Source of the DNA: Verrucomicrobiota bacterium
GTDB taxonomy: Bacteria; Verrucomicrobiota; Verrucomicrobiia; Limisphaerales; UBA9464
Length of the DNA stretch: 8,504 bases
Reading direction: 5' to 3'
Assembly (NCBI GenBank): GCA_026397675.1
Contig: JAPLUH010000090.1
Span: 1-8,504 of the forward strand
Below, in pieces: positions 1 to 7,833 of the stretch; positions within the stretch are counted from its first letter, which is position 1, and each line of letters begins with the position of its first letter. The notes beneath the pieces are model-generated. The model ran no database searches. It was not told the DNA's origin and worked only from the letters and a program-made list of their open reading frames with translations. The translations under genes and the position numbers were made by a program.

Positions 1-1050
1 GGCGGATGCCATAAACCTCAGGAGGGCCACGAGCATGAGAAGGAGGAGGAAAAGGCGAAACTCGTGGTCTCGCGTCCCATGCGGAAGGACACGGTGGTGT
101 CCCGCGACTTCGTTTGTCAGATCCGTTCGTCCCGCAATATCGAAATTCGGGCCTTGGAACGGGGTTATTTGGAAAGCGTGGCGGTTACCGAAGGCCAGAC
201 GGTCAAACAGGGGGATCCCATGTTTAAGATTCTGCCTTTGGTGTATCAGGCGGAACTGAAGCGGGCGGAGGCCGAGGCTCAGGTTGCGAAGGTGGAGTAC
301 GACAACACCAAGCGATTGGCCGATACTAAGATTGTCTCGGAGACCGAGTTGGCGATCGCCTGGGCCAAGCTGGAGAAGGAAAAAGCCCACGTGAATCTGG
401 CTCAGGCTCACCTCGGGTTCACCGACATCCGGGCGCCGTTCCCGGGACTCGTCGATCGGCTCCATTTGCGGAACGGAAGTCTGGTGGATGAGGGGGATTT
501 GCTCACCACGCTCTCCGACAACAGCGAGGTTTGGGTCTACTTCAATGTGCCCGAATCGGATTATCTCGAGTACGCCTCGCAGGCCCAGCCTGAGGACCGC
601 AAAATCGTGGAGTTGGTCATGGCCAACCGGAAAGTCTTCCCGCATCCCGGCCGCATTAATGCGATCGAGGCGGAGTTTAACAACGAAACCGGCACAATCC
701 CATTCCGCGCAGATTTCCCGAATCCGAACCGGCTGCTCCGCCATGGCGAGACCGGCACCATCCGAATGCGGAAGCTGGTGAAGGACGCAGTTCTGGTGCC
801 TCAGAAGGCCACTTTCGAGGTGCTCGACCACCACTATGTCCTGGTGATCGGAAAGGATGACGTGGTGACGCAGCAACGGATCCAAATCAGCGAGGAGATC
901 GAGGACTTGTTCCTCGTTAGCAGCGGAGTGACCGACAAGGACCGGATCGTCGTTGAGGGGATACGACAGGCAAAACCGGGAGAGAAGGCTGAGTTTGAAT
1001 TCCTCGAGCCAGCAGAGGCCTTCAAGAATTTGAAGCTCCGTGCGGAATAG
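1..1050 (+). CDS. RND efflux periplasmic adaptor (membrane fusion protein), probable lipoprotein, 5'-truncated
   Basis: Periplasmic adaptor (HlyD/AcrA family) that links the downstream RND permease to the outer-membrane factor. The frame is open from base 1, so the gene starts upstream of the window; 349 residues are visible. The first three are Gly-Gly-Cys, which looks like the end of a lipobox, with the Cys as the probable lipidation site, followed by a His/Glu/Lys-rich linker (about residues 4-20). The GTG at 64 is therefore an internal codon, not the start. Next come the first half of the lipoyl/barrel-sandwich domain (about 51-77, with EGQTVKQGDP), a helical hairpin (about 79-138), the second lipoyl half (about 139-172, with IRAPFPGLVD and GSLVDEGDLL), a beta-barrel (about 175-265) and a membrane-proximal domain to the end. 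It lies 18 bases before the RND gene. The family call is secure. The substrate cannot be read from the sequence, and the lipoprotein call is inferred from three residues plus the linker. Confidence 0.93.
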   Translation, partial: GGCHKPQEGHEHEKEEEKAKLVVSRPMRKDTVVSRDFVCQIRSSRNIEIRALERGYLESVAVTEGQTVKQGDPMFKILPLVYQAELKRAEAEAQVAKVEYDNTKRLADTKIVSETELAIAWAKLEKEKAHVNLAQAHLGFTDIRAPFPGLVDRLHLRNGSLVDEGDLLTTLSDNSEVWVYFNVPESDYLEYASQAQPEDRKIVELVMANRKVFPHPGRINAIEAEFNNETGTIPFRADFPNPNRLLRHGETGTIRMRKLVKDAVLVPQKATFEVLDHHYVLVIGKDDVVTQQRIQISEEIEDLFLVSSGVTDKDRIVVEGIRQAKPGEKAEFEFLEPAEAFKNLKLRAE

Positions 1051-1068
1051 CCACCTAGGTATCCCACT

Positions 1069-4000
1069 ATGTTTACCCAAATTCTCCGCCGGCCCGCGCT
1101 GGCCATCGTCATCTCTCTGCTCATTCTGTTCCTGGGAGGGTTGTCGATCGCAACCATGCCCATCTCCCAGTTCCCGGACGTAGCTCCGGTGGTGGTGATG
1201 GTGACCCTCGACTACCCGGGCGCGAGCGCCAAGGTGCTCGAGGAGTCCTGTCTCATCCCGCTGGAACGCTCCATCAACGGCGTCCCGAACATGAAGTACA
1301 TGACCTCCGACGCGACCAGCGCGGGAGAGGCCACGATCCAGGTCGTGTTCAACATGGGCACCGACCCCAACCAGGCCACGGTGAACGTCATGAACCGTGT
1401 GAATCAGGTCATGAGCCGTCTGCCGCCACTGGTTCAGCGTGAAGGCGTGATCGTGAACAATCTCAGTCCAAACATGCTGATGTATGTGAACTTGTATTCC
1501 ACGGACAAGAACGCGGACATGCAGTTCCTCTTCAACTACGGGTACGTCAACCTCATCCCCGAGTTGAGCCGAATCACGGGCGTCGGTTCGGCAAAGATCC
1601 TCGGCACCCGTCAGTACGCCATGCGCATCTGGCTCAATCCGGACCGGATGCGGGCCTACAACATAGCCACCGAAGCGGTGATGAAATCCCTGGCCGAGCA
1701 GAGCGTGATCGGATCCCCCGGACGTCTCGGACGCGCCGACAGCAAGACCTCGCAATCGCTCGAATACGTGCTGACCTATGTCGGCCGCTTCAATGAGGTG
1801 GAACAGTATGAAAACATCATCCTGAGGGCCACGGACAAGGGGGAACTCCTGAGGCTGAAGGATGTCGCGAGCGTTGAATTAGGCAGCGAGTTCTACGATC
1901 TCTACTCAGACCTCGACGGCAGCCCCTCCGCCGCGATCGTGATCAAGCAGAGCTATGGCAGTAACGCCAACGACGTCATCCGTCAGGTCAAGGCCAAGCT
2001 CGCCGAGTTCAAAGCGAAATCCTTCCCGTCGGGAATGGATTACAAGATTAGCTACGACGTCTCGAGCTTCCTCGATGCATCCTTCGAGAAGGTTCTCCAC
2101 ACCCTCATTGAGGCGTTCATCCTCGTCGCGCTGGTGGTTTTCGTCTTCTTGGGCGACGTTCGATCGACACTCATCCCGACGCTCGCGATCCCGGTCTCCC
2201 TCATCGGAACCTTCTTCTTGATGAAGATGATGGGCATCACCATCAACCTCATCACGCTCTTCGCTCTGGTGATGGCGATCGGCATCGTCGTCGACAACGC
2301 CATCGTCGTGGTCGAAGCGGTGCACGCGAAGATGCATGACACCGGTTTCTCTCCCTACAAGGCGACACAACTGGTGATGCATGAAATCGGCGGCGCGGTG
2401 ATCGCCATTACTCTGGTCATGACGGCAGTGTTCGTCCCAGTGACGTTCATGAGCGGTCCGGTGGGGGTGTTCTACCGTGAGTTTTCCATCACCATGGCCG
2501 TTTCCATCGTGCTCTCGGGCGTCATGGCGTTGACCCTAACCCCGGTCTTGTGCGGGATGATCCTCAAAACGCCCAACGCGCATGCTGCGCCAAAGGGTCC
2601 CATCGGGTGGCTCCTCGCCCGGTTTAACCGCTTTTTTGATCAGTTTACCAACTCCTATACGGGGCTACTCAAGCGTATCGTGAACCGCAGGTTCGTCACC
2701 CTGCTCATTATTGCCCTCTCTATGGTGGCGATCCAGCAGGTGGGAGAGCGCATTCCCGCCGGCTTCATCCCGGCCGAGGACCAGGGCATGATTTACGCGA
2801 TCCTTCAGACGCCGCCCGGTTCCACGCTGGAGCGCACCTCCGCCAAGTCCACCGAGTTGCAGCAAATTGCCCTGCAAATTGAGGGTGTTGAGTCGGTCTC
2901 ATCGCTCGCGGGATACGAGGTGTTGACCGAGGGACGCGGCTCGAATGCCGGTACCTGCCTCATTAACCTTAAGAACTGGTCGAAGCGCAAACTGACCGCA
3001 GCACAAATCATCGCCGAACTAGAACGACGCTGTCGGGCGATCCCAGGCGTGCTGATCGAGTTCTATGAACCCCCTGCTGTGCCTGGTTATGGGGCTGCCG
3101 GCGGCTTCTCGCTCCGCCTTCTAGACAAGACCGCGACGGGTGACTACGACCGTCTTCAAGTCGTGAACCGCGATTTCATGGAGGCATTGGGCAAGCGCAA
3201 AGAACTACGGGGCCTCTTCACCTTCTTCAGCGCCAACTACCCGCAAATCGAGTTGGTCATCGATAACCAAGCCGCGATGCAAAAGGGCGTTTCCATCGGC
3301 AAGGCCATGGAAAATCTCTCGATCCTCATTGGTAGTACCTACGAGCAGGGCTTCATTAAGTTTGGTCAGTTCTTCAAGCTCTACATCCAGTCTGATCCGA
3401 AGTTTCGACGACTTCCCAAGGATCTCAACGACCTCTACGTCGCTAACGACAAGGGGGATATGGTCCCGTACTCGGCGTTCGTCACGATGAAGCCCAAGTT
3501 GGGACTCAACGAGATCACTCGTTACAATGCCTATCCGGCGCCCACTATTCAGGGTGCTCCCGCCGATGGATTCAGCTCGGGCGACGCCATCAAGGCCATT
3601 CAGGAAGTGGCAGCCAAGACCCTTCCGCGCGGCTTCGACATTGCTTGGGCAGGCCTCTCCTTCGATGAAGCGCGCCGCGGCAATGAAGCCATTTACATCT
3701 TCATCGTCGTGCTGATGTTCGTCTATCTCGTGCTCGTCGGGCAGTATGAGAGTTTCCTGTTGCCGCTGGCAGTGATCCTTTCTTTGCCGGTCGGTGTCAT
3801 GGGCTCGTTCTTCCTGCTGAAGTGGATGGGATTGGACAATGACATTTATGCTCAGGTGGGACTCATCATGTTGGTTGGATTGCTGGGCAAGAACGCGATC
3901 CTCATCGTGGAATTCGCCACCCAAAAGCAACTCCAAGGCATGTCGATTTTCGATGCCGCGATCGAGGGGGCGAAGGCTCGGTTTCGTCCGATCTTGATGA

Positions 4001-4233
4001 CCTCTTTCGCCTTCATCGCAGGCATGATCCCGCTGCTCCGCGCCACCGGGGCAGGGGCCATCGCCAGTCGCACGATCGGAGCTTCCGCCGCAGGTGGAAT
4101 GCTCCTCGGTACGGTGATGGGAGCGATAGTGATCCCGGGGCTCTACTACATCTTCGCCAGCCTCTCGCAGCGCTCCAAGCTGTTGCCCGACGAGGATCAA
4201 TTGCCTCTCAGCGAAGAGCACGAAAAGGAATAA
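1069..4233 (+). CDS. RND multidrug efflux permease (HAE1/AcrB family)
   Basis: Inner-membrane, proton-driven export pump of the AcrB/MexB type. Its 1054 residues match the usual length of about 1050. TM1 lies at about 11-30 and is followed by the first porter loop, with TMPISQFPDVAP and YPGAS typical of the family. TM2-TM6 cover about 346-499, TM7 about 543-560, the second porter loop runs to about 870, and TM8-TM12 cover about 875-1030. In TM4 the relay reads GIVVDNAIVVVE: Asp409 matches AcrB Asp407, but residue 410 is Asn where AcrB has Asp408. In TM10 GKNAILIVEF keeps Lys941 (AcrB Lys940), and ARFRPILMTS keeps the conserved Arg973 (AcrB Arg971). PGSTLERT resembles the second-loop segment seen in drug exporters. 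The ATG at 1069 is chosen because the TM1 leader starts there; only a weak TAGG (1056-1059) precedes it. A drug or amphiphile substrate is inferred from family; heavy-metal export is less likely, because overall similarity is to HAE1. Confidence 0.96.
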   Translation: MFTQILRRPALAIVISLLILFLGGLSIATMPISQFPDVAPVVVMVTLDYPGASAKVLEESCLIPLERSINGVPNMKYMTSDATSAGEATIQVVFNMGTDPNQATVNVMNRVNQVMSRLPPLVQREGVIVNNLSPNMLMYVNLYSTDKNADMQFLFNYGYVNLIPELSRITGVGSAKILGTRQYAMRIWLNPDRMRAYNIATEAVMKSLAEQSVIGSPGRLGRADSKTSQSLEYVLTYVGRFNEVEQYENIILRATDKGELLRLKDVASVELGSEFYDLYSDLDGSPSAAIVIKQSYGSNANDVIRQVKAKLAEFKAKSFPSGMDYKISYDVSSFLDASFEKVLHTLIEAFILVALVVFVFLGDVRSTLIPTLAIPVSLIGTFFLMKMMGITINLITLFALVMAIGIVVDNAIVVVEAVHAKMHDTGFSPYKATQLVMHEIGGAVIAITLVMTAVFVPVTFMSGPVGVFYREFSITMAVSIVLSGVMALTLTPVLCGMILKTPNAHAAPKGPIGWLLARFNRFFDQFTNSYTGLLKRIVNRRFVTLLIIALSMVAIQQVGERIPAGFIPAEDQGMIYAILQTPPGSTLERTSAKSTELQQIALQIEGVESVSSLAGYEVLTEGRGSNAGTCLINLKNWSKRKLTAAQIIAELERRCRAIPGVLIEFYEPPAVPGYGAAGGFSLRLLDKTATGDYDRLQVVNRDFMEALGKRKELRGLFTFFSANYPQIELVIDNQAAMQKGVSIGKAMENLSILIGSTYEQGFIKFGQFFKLYIQSDPKFRRLPKDLNDLYVANDKGDMVPYSAFVTMKPKLGLNEITRYNAYPAPTIQGAPADGFSSGDAIKAIQEVAAKTLPRGFDIAWAGLSFDEARRGNEAIYIFIVVLMFVYLVLVGQYESFLLPLAVILSLPVGVMGSFFLLKWMGLDNDIYAQVGLIMLVGLLGKNAILIVEFATQKQLQGMSIFDAAIEGAKARFRPILMTSFAFIAGMIPLLRATGAGAIASRTIGASAAGGMLLGTVMGAIVIPGLYYIFASLSQRSKLLPDEDQLPLSEEHEKE
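4225..4229 (+). promoter_or_regulatory. Shine-Dalgarno for the outer-membrane factor gene
   Basis: AAGGA lies 12 bases before the ATG at 4242, inside the last codons of the RND gene. It supports that start and suggests the outer-membrane factor is translated in step with the pump. The spacing is a little long. Confidence 0.5.
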
Positions 4234-4241
4234 ATCGGCCC

Positions 4242-5747
4242 ATGAAATCCGCTTATACGCTCACCCGGACTCTCGTCGCCGCCGCGGTCCTCGCGGTCGC
4301 ACCGGGTTGCGTGGCCCCCAAGCCGGGCCCACTGCCCTCTGCCGTCGCCCCGTTGCCGGATCGCTTTCCGGGCACCGAGGCTGCCACTAATGCTGTGATC
4401 ATTGGATGGCGTGAATATTTTCAAGATCCGGCGCTGATCTCTCTAATCTCCACCGCGCTGACCAACAACCAGGAACTCAACATCCTGATGCAGGAGGTTG
4501 CCGTAGCAAAGGCTGAGACCGATGCGCGGAGGGGGGCGCTATTGCCCTTCGTCCGGCTTGGGGGCACCGCGGGGGTCGACAAAGTTTCGGGCAACACGCG
4601 CAACGGGGCGGTCGAAGAGAATCTCGAGATTCAGCCTGGAAAGAGGTTTCCCAATCCGTTGCCGAACTACGGCGTTGCGGCCGATCTGGACTGGGAGGTC
4701 GACATCTGGAGGAAGCTGCGCAACGAGCGAGATGCCGCTATCCAGCGCTACCTCGCCACTCAGGAGGGGCGGAATTTCATGGTGACTCACCTTGTCGCCG
4801 AGATTTCCGAAACCTACTACGATTTGCTGTCCCTGGATGGCCAGTTGGCCATTTATCGACGGATGCTGGAGATGCAGGAGAAGGCGCTGGAATCGGTCCG
4901 GATCAAAAAGTCCGCCGGCCGAGTGACGGAGTTGGCGGTGCGCCGTTTCGAGGCGGAGGTTTCCAAGAACCGGAGCAAGCTCTTCGCAATTCAACAGCAG
5001 ATCGTCGAGAACGAGAACCGGTTGAACGTGCTGACCGGACGTTATCCGCAGCCCATCGAACGCAGCCCGGACGGCTTTGAAATCCGGATGCTGGGCCCGC
5101 TGCAGGCCGGTGTCCCTTCGGAACTGTTGCGGCACAGACCCGATGTGCGACAGGCGGAGCTGGAACTCAAAGCGGCCGGGTTGGACGTGAAGGTTGCTGC
5201 TGCCCGATTCTATCCAGCGCTCAACGTCTCCGCGGTCCTGGGCATTGAGTCGTTCACTCTGGGTTCTCCCATCTTGGCAAAGGAGAACTTGGCTTACGGC
5301 GCGACCGCTAATTTGGTCGGTCCGCTCATTAACCGCAGCGCCATCAAGGCGGCGTTCAAAGGCGCCTCAGCGCACCAAGTGGCCGCCGTATACCGGTACC
5401 AGCAGACGGTCCTCAAGGCTTACGTCGAGGTGGTCAATGCGCTCTCCCAAGTCCGCAATGTGGGGCAGGGATATGAGTTGAAGTCTCGCCAGGTGGAGGC
5501 CCTCTCCGAGGCAGCCACGATGTCTTCACAACTCTTCAACTCCGCACGGGCCGACTATACGGAGGTGCTCCTCACCCAACGCGAGGCGCTCGAATCCCGA
5601 GTAGAGCTTGTTGAGATGAAACAAACTCAACTCATGGCGGCGGTGAAGGCTTACAAGGCCCTCGGTGGAGGGGTGCCTGATTCCCGGGACTACTCGGCGA
5701 CGCTTCCGAAGGCGACGGTCAAGGCCACCGGACGGCCGAAGCCCTAA
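4242..5747 (+). CDS. Outer-membrane efflux factor, NodT/OprM family lipoprotein
   Basis: Outer-membrane channel (TolC superfamily) that completes the tripartite pump. It has 501 residues, normal for NodT/OprM proteins. The N-terminus is a hydrophobic signal peptide ending in VAPGC, giving a probable lipidated Cys23; the Pro at -2 is not ideal for a lipobox. Two outer-membrane-efflux repeats follow. The first, about residues 65-260, has the helical stretch ILMQEVAVAKAETDARRGALLP and the strand motif YGVAADLDWEVDIW (143-156). The second, about 290-480, begins with the family hallmark ELLRHRPDVRQAE (294-306) and continues with AAARFYPALNVSA and the long terminal helices. A Pro/Lys-rich tail of about 20 residues follows. 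It starts 8 bases after the RND stop codon, so it is co-transcribed with the pump. No other gene follows in this operon on this strand. Confidence 0.95.
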   Translation: MKSAYTLTRTLVAAAVLAVAPGCVAPKPGPLPSAVAPLPDRFPGTEAATNAVIIGWREYFQDPALISLISTALTNNQELNILMQEVAVAKAETDARRGALLPFVRLGGTAGVDKVSGNTRNGAVEENLEIQPGKRFPNPLPNYGVAADLDWEVDIWRKLRNERDAAIQRYLATQEGRNFMVTHLVAEISETYYDLLSLDGQLAIYRRMLEMQEKALESVRIKKSAGRVTELAVRRFEAEVSKNRSKLFAIQQQIVENENRLNVLTGRYPQPIERSPDGFEIRMLGPLQAGVPSELLRHRPDVRQAELELKAAGLDVKVAAARFYPALNVSAVLGIESFTLGSPILAKENLAYGATANLVGPLINRSAIKAAFKGASAHQVAAVYRYQQTVLKAYVEVVNALSQVRNVGQGYELKSRQVEALSEAATMSSQLFNSARADYTEVLLTQREALESRVELVEMKQTQLMAAVKAYKALGGGVPDSRDYSATLPKATVKATGRPKP

Positions 5748-5864
5748 TTAGTGAGGTTTCGGGCCGGCGGATCGGCTGCGAAGTTCCGACACCAATAAGC
5801 CCAACATCAGCGCTTCATCCAGAATTCGGGTCAGTCTGGCCCAAATCAAAACGCGTTGATGGTA

Positions 5865-5880
5865 TGAGTCGGAGGACTCA
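5865..5880. repeat. Small perfect stem-loop at the convergent gene junction
   Basis: TGAGTC and GACTCA pair as a 6-bp stem around the 4-base loop GGAG. The right arm includes the stop codon of the histidine kinase gene (minus strand). No run of T follows on either strand, so it is not a textbook intrinsic terminator. It could still help end or protect transcripts of the two convergent operons. Confidence 0.45.
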
Positions 5881-7197
5881 CCCAGCGGGTGGGTCCAAGG
5901 CCTTGAGGGGCACTTGGACCACCACCCGCAAACCTGATGGTTCACAGGGTTCTAATCGGACCCACCCGCCGCATTGTTGTGCTCGTGCGGTCATGCCGAC
6001 TAATCCCAGACTGCTCATCGGTCTGGGATCGTCGTTGGCAATGCCAATTCCGTTGTCCTCGATGACCAAGCAGACGTGTCCCTCTTGAATTCGGAGCCGA
6101 ATGGATACCTGTGTCGCGGAGGAGTGCCGAGCGACGTTGGTTAACGATTCTTGGGTGATCCGGAATAAATGCGTTTCGGTGTCACCGTTCAACCGTGTTT
6201 CCAGAGACGACTCGAAGTGAACTTGGATCCGGGTCCGTTGCCCGAATTTCTCTACCAACCAACGGAGCCCGGCCTCCAACCCGAAATCATCGAGCAGGAC
6301 CGGCCGCAACAGTTGGGAGAGTTCTCGCACGTTGGCAATTGCCTCGTCGACCAATGGCACGCAATCGGAGCGACGCTGTTCAGAATCGCCGTCTGAGCGA
6401 AAAGTGAGATTGGCTCGGATCGCCGCCAGGGATTGCCCCAACTCATCATGCAATTCGTGAGAAAAGCGACGGGCGGCTTCCTCTTGGGTTTGAAGCATGT
6501 GCCAAGAAACACGGTTCAGCTGATCGGTGTGCTGTTCCATTCGCCGGATGCTCCAACGAACGTAGAGGATGGTTCCTATCGCGCAGGCGGCCGCCAAGAT
6601 GAAGGAGCTGCCCAGCAGCCAAGTGGATCCATCGGCCATTTCCTGGATTTGGAGGTTTAACTCCCGTTCCTCGCGGATGAGCCGCTGGTTGCTTGTTTGG
6701 ATGAGTTCGCGAATGAGTGCTAACACCCGCTGATGCCTAGCAAACAGGGGGGCCATGGCTTGATCCGAGACCAAGGCACCTTTTCGAAGGGCTTGTTCGG
6801 CTTCCCGGGAGAACAATTGAGTCTCGATCGCTAGATCCTTCCACCGGAGCGCATCCGGAGTGCGTGAGGCTTCGTCCGCCAATCGAGCGAGTGAGCGATC
6901 GGCCTCCTTCAATTCCTGCAGGCGCTGGATCCGTCGGTCGGAGGATTCCTCGGATCGCAGTCGGTAGAGAGTGACGGCGAGTGTGTCTTCCTCAGCCTGA
7001 GCCTCTTGGATGAGTCGGGTCACTGTCAGTTGATTGCTGACGATCGCGGCAGCACCTCGGCGAATTTGGCGGCTCTGTCGGACGGCGACCAGACCGGCGA
7101 CACCCAGAAGCACCATGACAAGGGCAAATCCGGGAACCAACCCTCGGAGCACCGTGTGCTGGGTGATCCGGTCATTCAGCCAAAGGAACCGGGGCAT
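5878..7197 (-). CDS. Membrane sensor histidine kinase, NarX/DesK type (HisKA_3)
   Basis: Inner-membrane sensor kinase, 439 residues, expected to phosphorylate the response regulator encoded just upstream. TM1 is at about 19-39 and TM2 at about 193-213. Between them lies a periplasmic domain of about 150 residues, almost all helical and rich in Glu, Arg and Leu, like a four-helix-bundle sensor; no ligand pocket can be recognised. After TM2 a short helical linker without a clear HAMP domain leads to the HisKA_3 dimerisation domain. The phospho-acceptor is His250 in FSHELHDELGQ, with a DxxxQ motif at Asp251-Gln255 that in this family supports phosphatase activity. LLRPVLLDDFGLEAGLRWL (about 296-314) is typical of the group. 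The ATPase domain shows the N-box QESLTNVARHS (Asn354), DNGIG (381-385) and GLVGM (398-402). The ATG lies 6 bases after the regulator's stop codon with no evident ribosome-binding site, suggesting translational coupling. The signal sensed is unknown. Confidence 0.93.
   Translation of the reverse strand: MPRFLWLNDRITQHTVLRGLVPGFALVMVLLGVAGLVAVRQSRQIRRGAAAIVSNQLTVTRLIQEAQAEEDTLAVTLYRLRSEESSDRRIQRLQELKEADRSLARLADEASRTPDALRWKDLAIETQLFSREAEQALRKGALVSDQAMAPLFARHQRVLALIRELIQTSNQRLIREERELNLQIQEMADGSTWLLGSSFILAAACAIGTILYVRWSIRRMEQHTDQLNRVSWHMLQTQEEAARRFSHELHDELGQSLAAIRANLTFRSDGDSEQRRSDCVPLVDEAIANVRELSQLLRPVLLDDFGLEAGLRWLVEKFGQRTRIQVHFESSLETRLNGDTETHLFRITQESLTNVARHSSATQVSIRLRIQEGHVCLVIEDNGIGIANDDPRPMSSLGLVGMTARAQQCGGWVRLEPCEPSGLRVVVQVPLKALDPPAG
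5885..5929. repeat. Long GC-rich hairpin in the last codons of the histidine kinase gene
   Basis: Read on the minus strand, GCGGGTGG pairs with CCACCCGC (8 bp). After a 2-base bulge GTCCAAG pairs with CTTGGAC (7 bp), and after a 1-base bulge GCC pairs with GGC (3 bp), closing a 6-base loop. This makes 18 pairs in 45 bases, ending just before the kinase stop codon and next to the smaller stem at 5865-5880. The arms encode the final residues of the kinase (about LRVVVQV and LDPPAG). No U-tract follows. A role in transcript end formation or mRNA stability is inferred, not shown. Confidence 0.55.
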
Positions 7198-7203
7198 AGC
7201 AAA

Positions 7204-7833
7204 TCAGTCGATCAGACCGTTCCGGAAAGCAAAGCGGACGAGCTCACTAATGCTGTGCATGTTGAGCTTCTCCATGATGCGACCACGATGGGCTTCCACT
7301 GTGTAGACACTGAGACTGAGGGTTGTCGCGATCTCCTTGTTGGTCTTGCTCTCGGCGATCATTTGGAGAACTTCGCGCTCCCGAGAGGAGAGGAGATCAA
7401 TCGGATTGGTGACATGCTTCCGGTAATCGTCGAGCACTGCATCGGCGATCTCCGGGCTGAGGTAACCCTTGCCCGCTGAAACAGCCCGCGCCGCCTTCAA
7501 AAACTCGGACTCATTGCTGTCCTTCAGCACATAGCCTTTGGCCCCTGCACGGAGGATTTCCCGCACGTAGACAGAGTCTTTGTGCATGGAGACAGCCACC
7601 ACTCGGGTCCGTGGGCAAACCTTAAGCAGGCGCCGTGTTGCCTCGATGCCATTCAGGTCGGGCATGCTCACGTCCATGACGCACAGTGCCGGTTGGAGTT
7701 TTTCTCCCTGTTCGACCGCCTCGCGACCGTTGGAAACCTCAGCGACGATCTGGAAATCGGGCTGAGCTGCGAGGATCATGCTGAAGCCTCGGCGTACAAT
7801 TGCGTGGTCGTCAGCAAGGAGAACAGTGGTCAT
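7204..7833 (-). CDS. Response regulator, NarL/FixJ (LuxR-type HTH) family
   Basis: DNA-binding response regulator of 209 residues, the usual length for the family. The receiver domain (about 1-120) has the acidic pair Asp8-Asp9, phospho-acceptor Asp54 in VMDVSMPDLNG, switch residue Ser82 and Lys104 in YVLKD, so all activation residues are present. A linker leads to a C-terminal LuxR-type helix-turn-helix (about 147-207) with LSSREREVLQMIAES, TNKEIATTLSLSVYTVEAH and the closing helix of the family. It is the first gene of the pair and is followed 6 bases later by its likely partner kinase. The ATG at 7833 is the only start that keeps the first receiver strand (VLLADDH); the ribosome-binding site is weak (GATAGAG, roughly 10-16 bases upstream). 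Targets are unknown. Autoregulation through the upstream divergent region is possible, as is common in this family. Confidence 0.95.
   Translation of the reverse strand: MTTVLLADDHAIVRRGFSMILAAQPDFQIVAEVSNGREAVEQGEKLQPALCVMDVSMPDLNGIEATRRLLKVCPRTRVVAVSMHKDSVYVREILRAGAKGYVLKDSNESEFLKAARAVSAGKGYLSPEIADAVLDDYRKHVTNPIDLLSSREREVLQMIAESKTNKEIATTLSLSVYTVEAHRGRIMEKLNMHSISELVRFAFRNGLID

Noticed and set aside
35..259. Open frame starting ATG at 35 with AGGAGG nearby
   Set aside because: Overlaps the adaptor in another frame and gives an Arg/Trp-rich protein with no recognisable features, while the adaptor frame has clear family motifs.
1906..2382. Minus-strand open frame of 158 codons
   Set aside because: Antisense to conserved RND transmembrane segments; Asp/His/Glu-rich low-information protein, no family features.
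3205..4221. Long open frame of 338 codons on the minus strand
   Set aside because: It lies wholly opposite the RND gene. Its protein is extremely rich in Asp, Glu, His and Arg with no domain, as expected for the antisense of GC-biased codons.
4539..5135. Minus-strand open frame of 198 codons opposite the outer-membrane factor gene
   Set aside because: Fully antisense to well-supported coding sequence, with no start signal or domain of its own.
5828..5842. Palindrome-like GGGTCAGTCTGGCCC in the gap after the efflux operon, as an intrinsic terminator
   Set aside because: It forms only six pairs including a G-U around a 3-base loop and has no T-run after it on either strand.
7006..7479. Plus-strand open frame of 157 codons crossing the kinase/regulator junction
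   Set aside because: Antisense to two recognised genes across their boundary; no motif.
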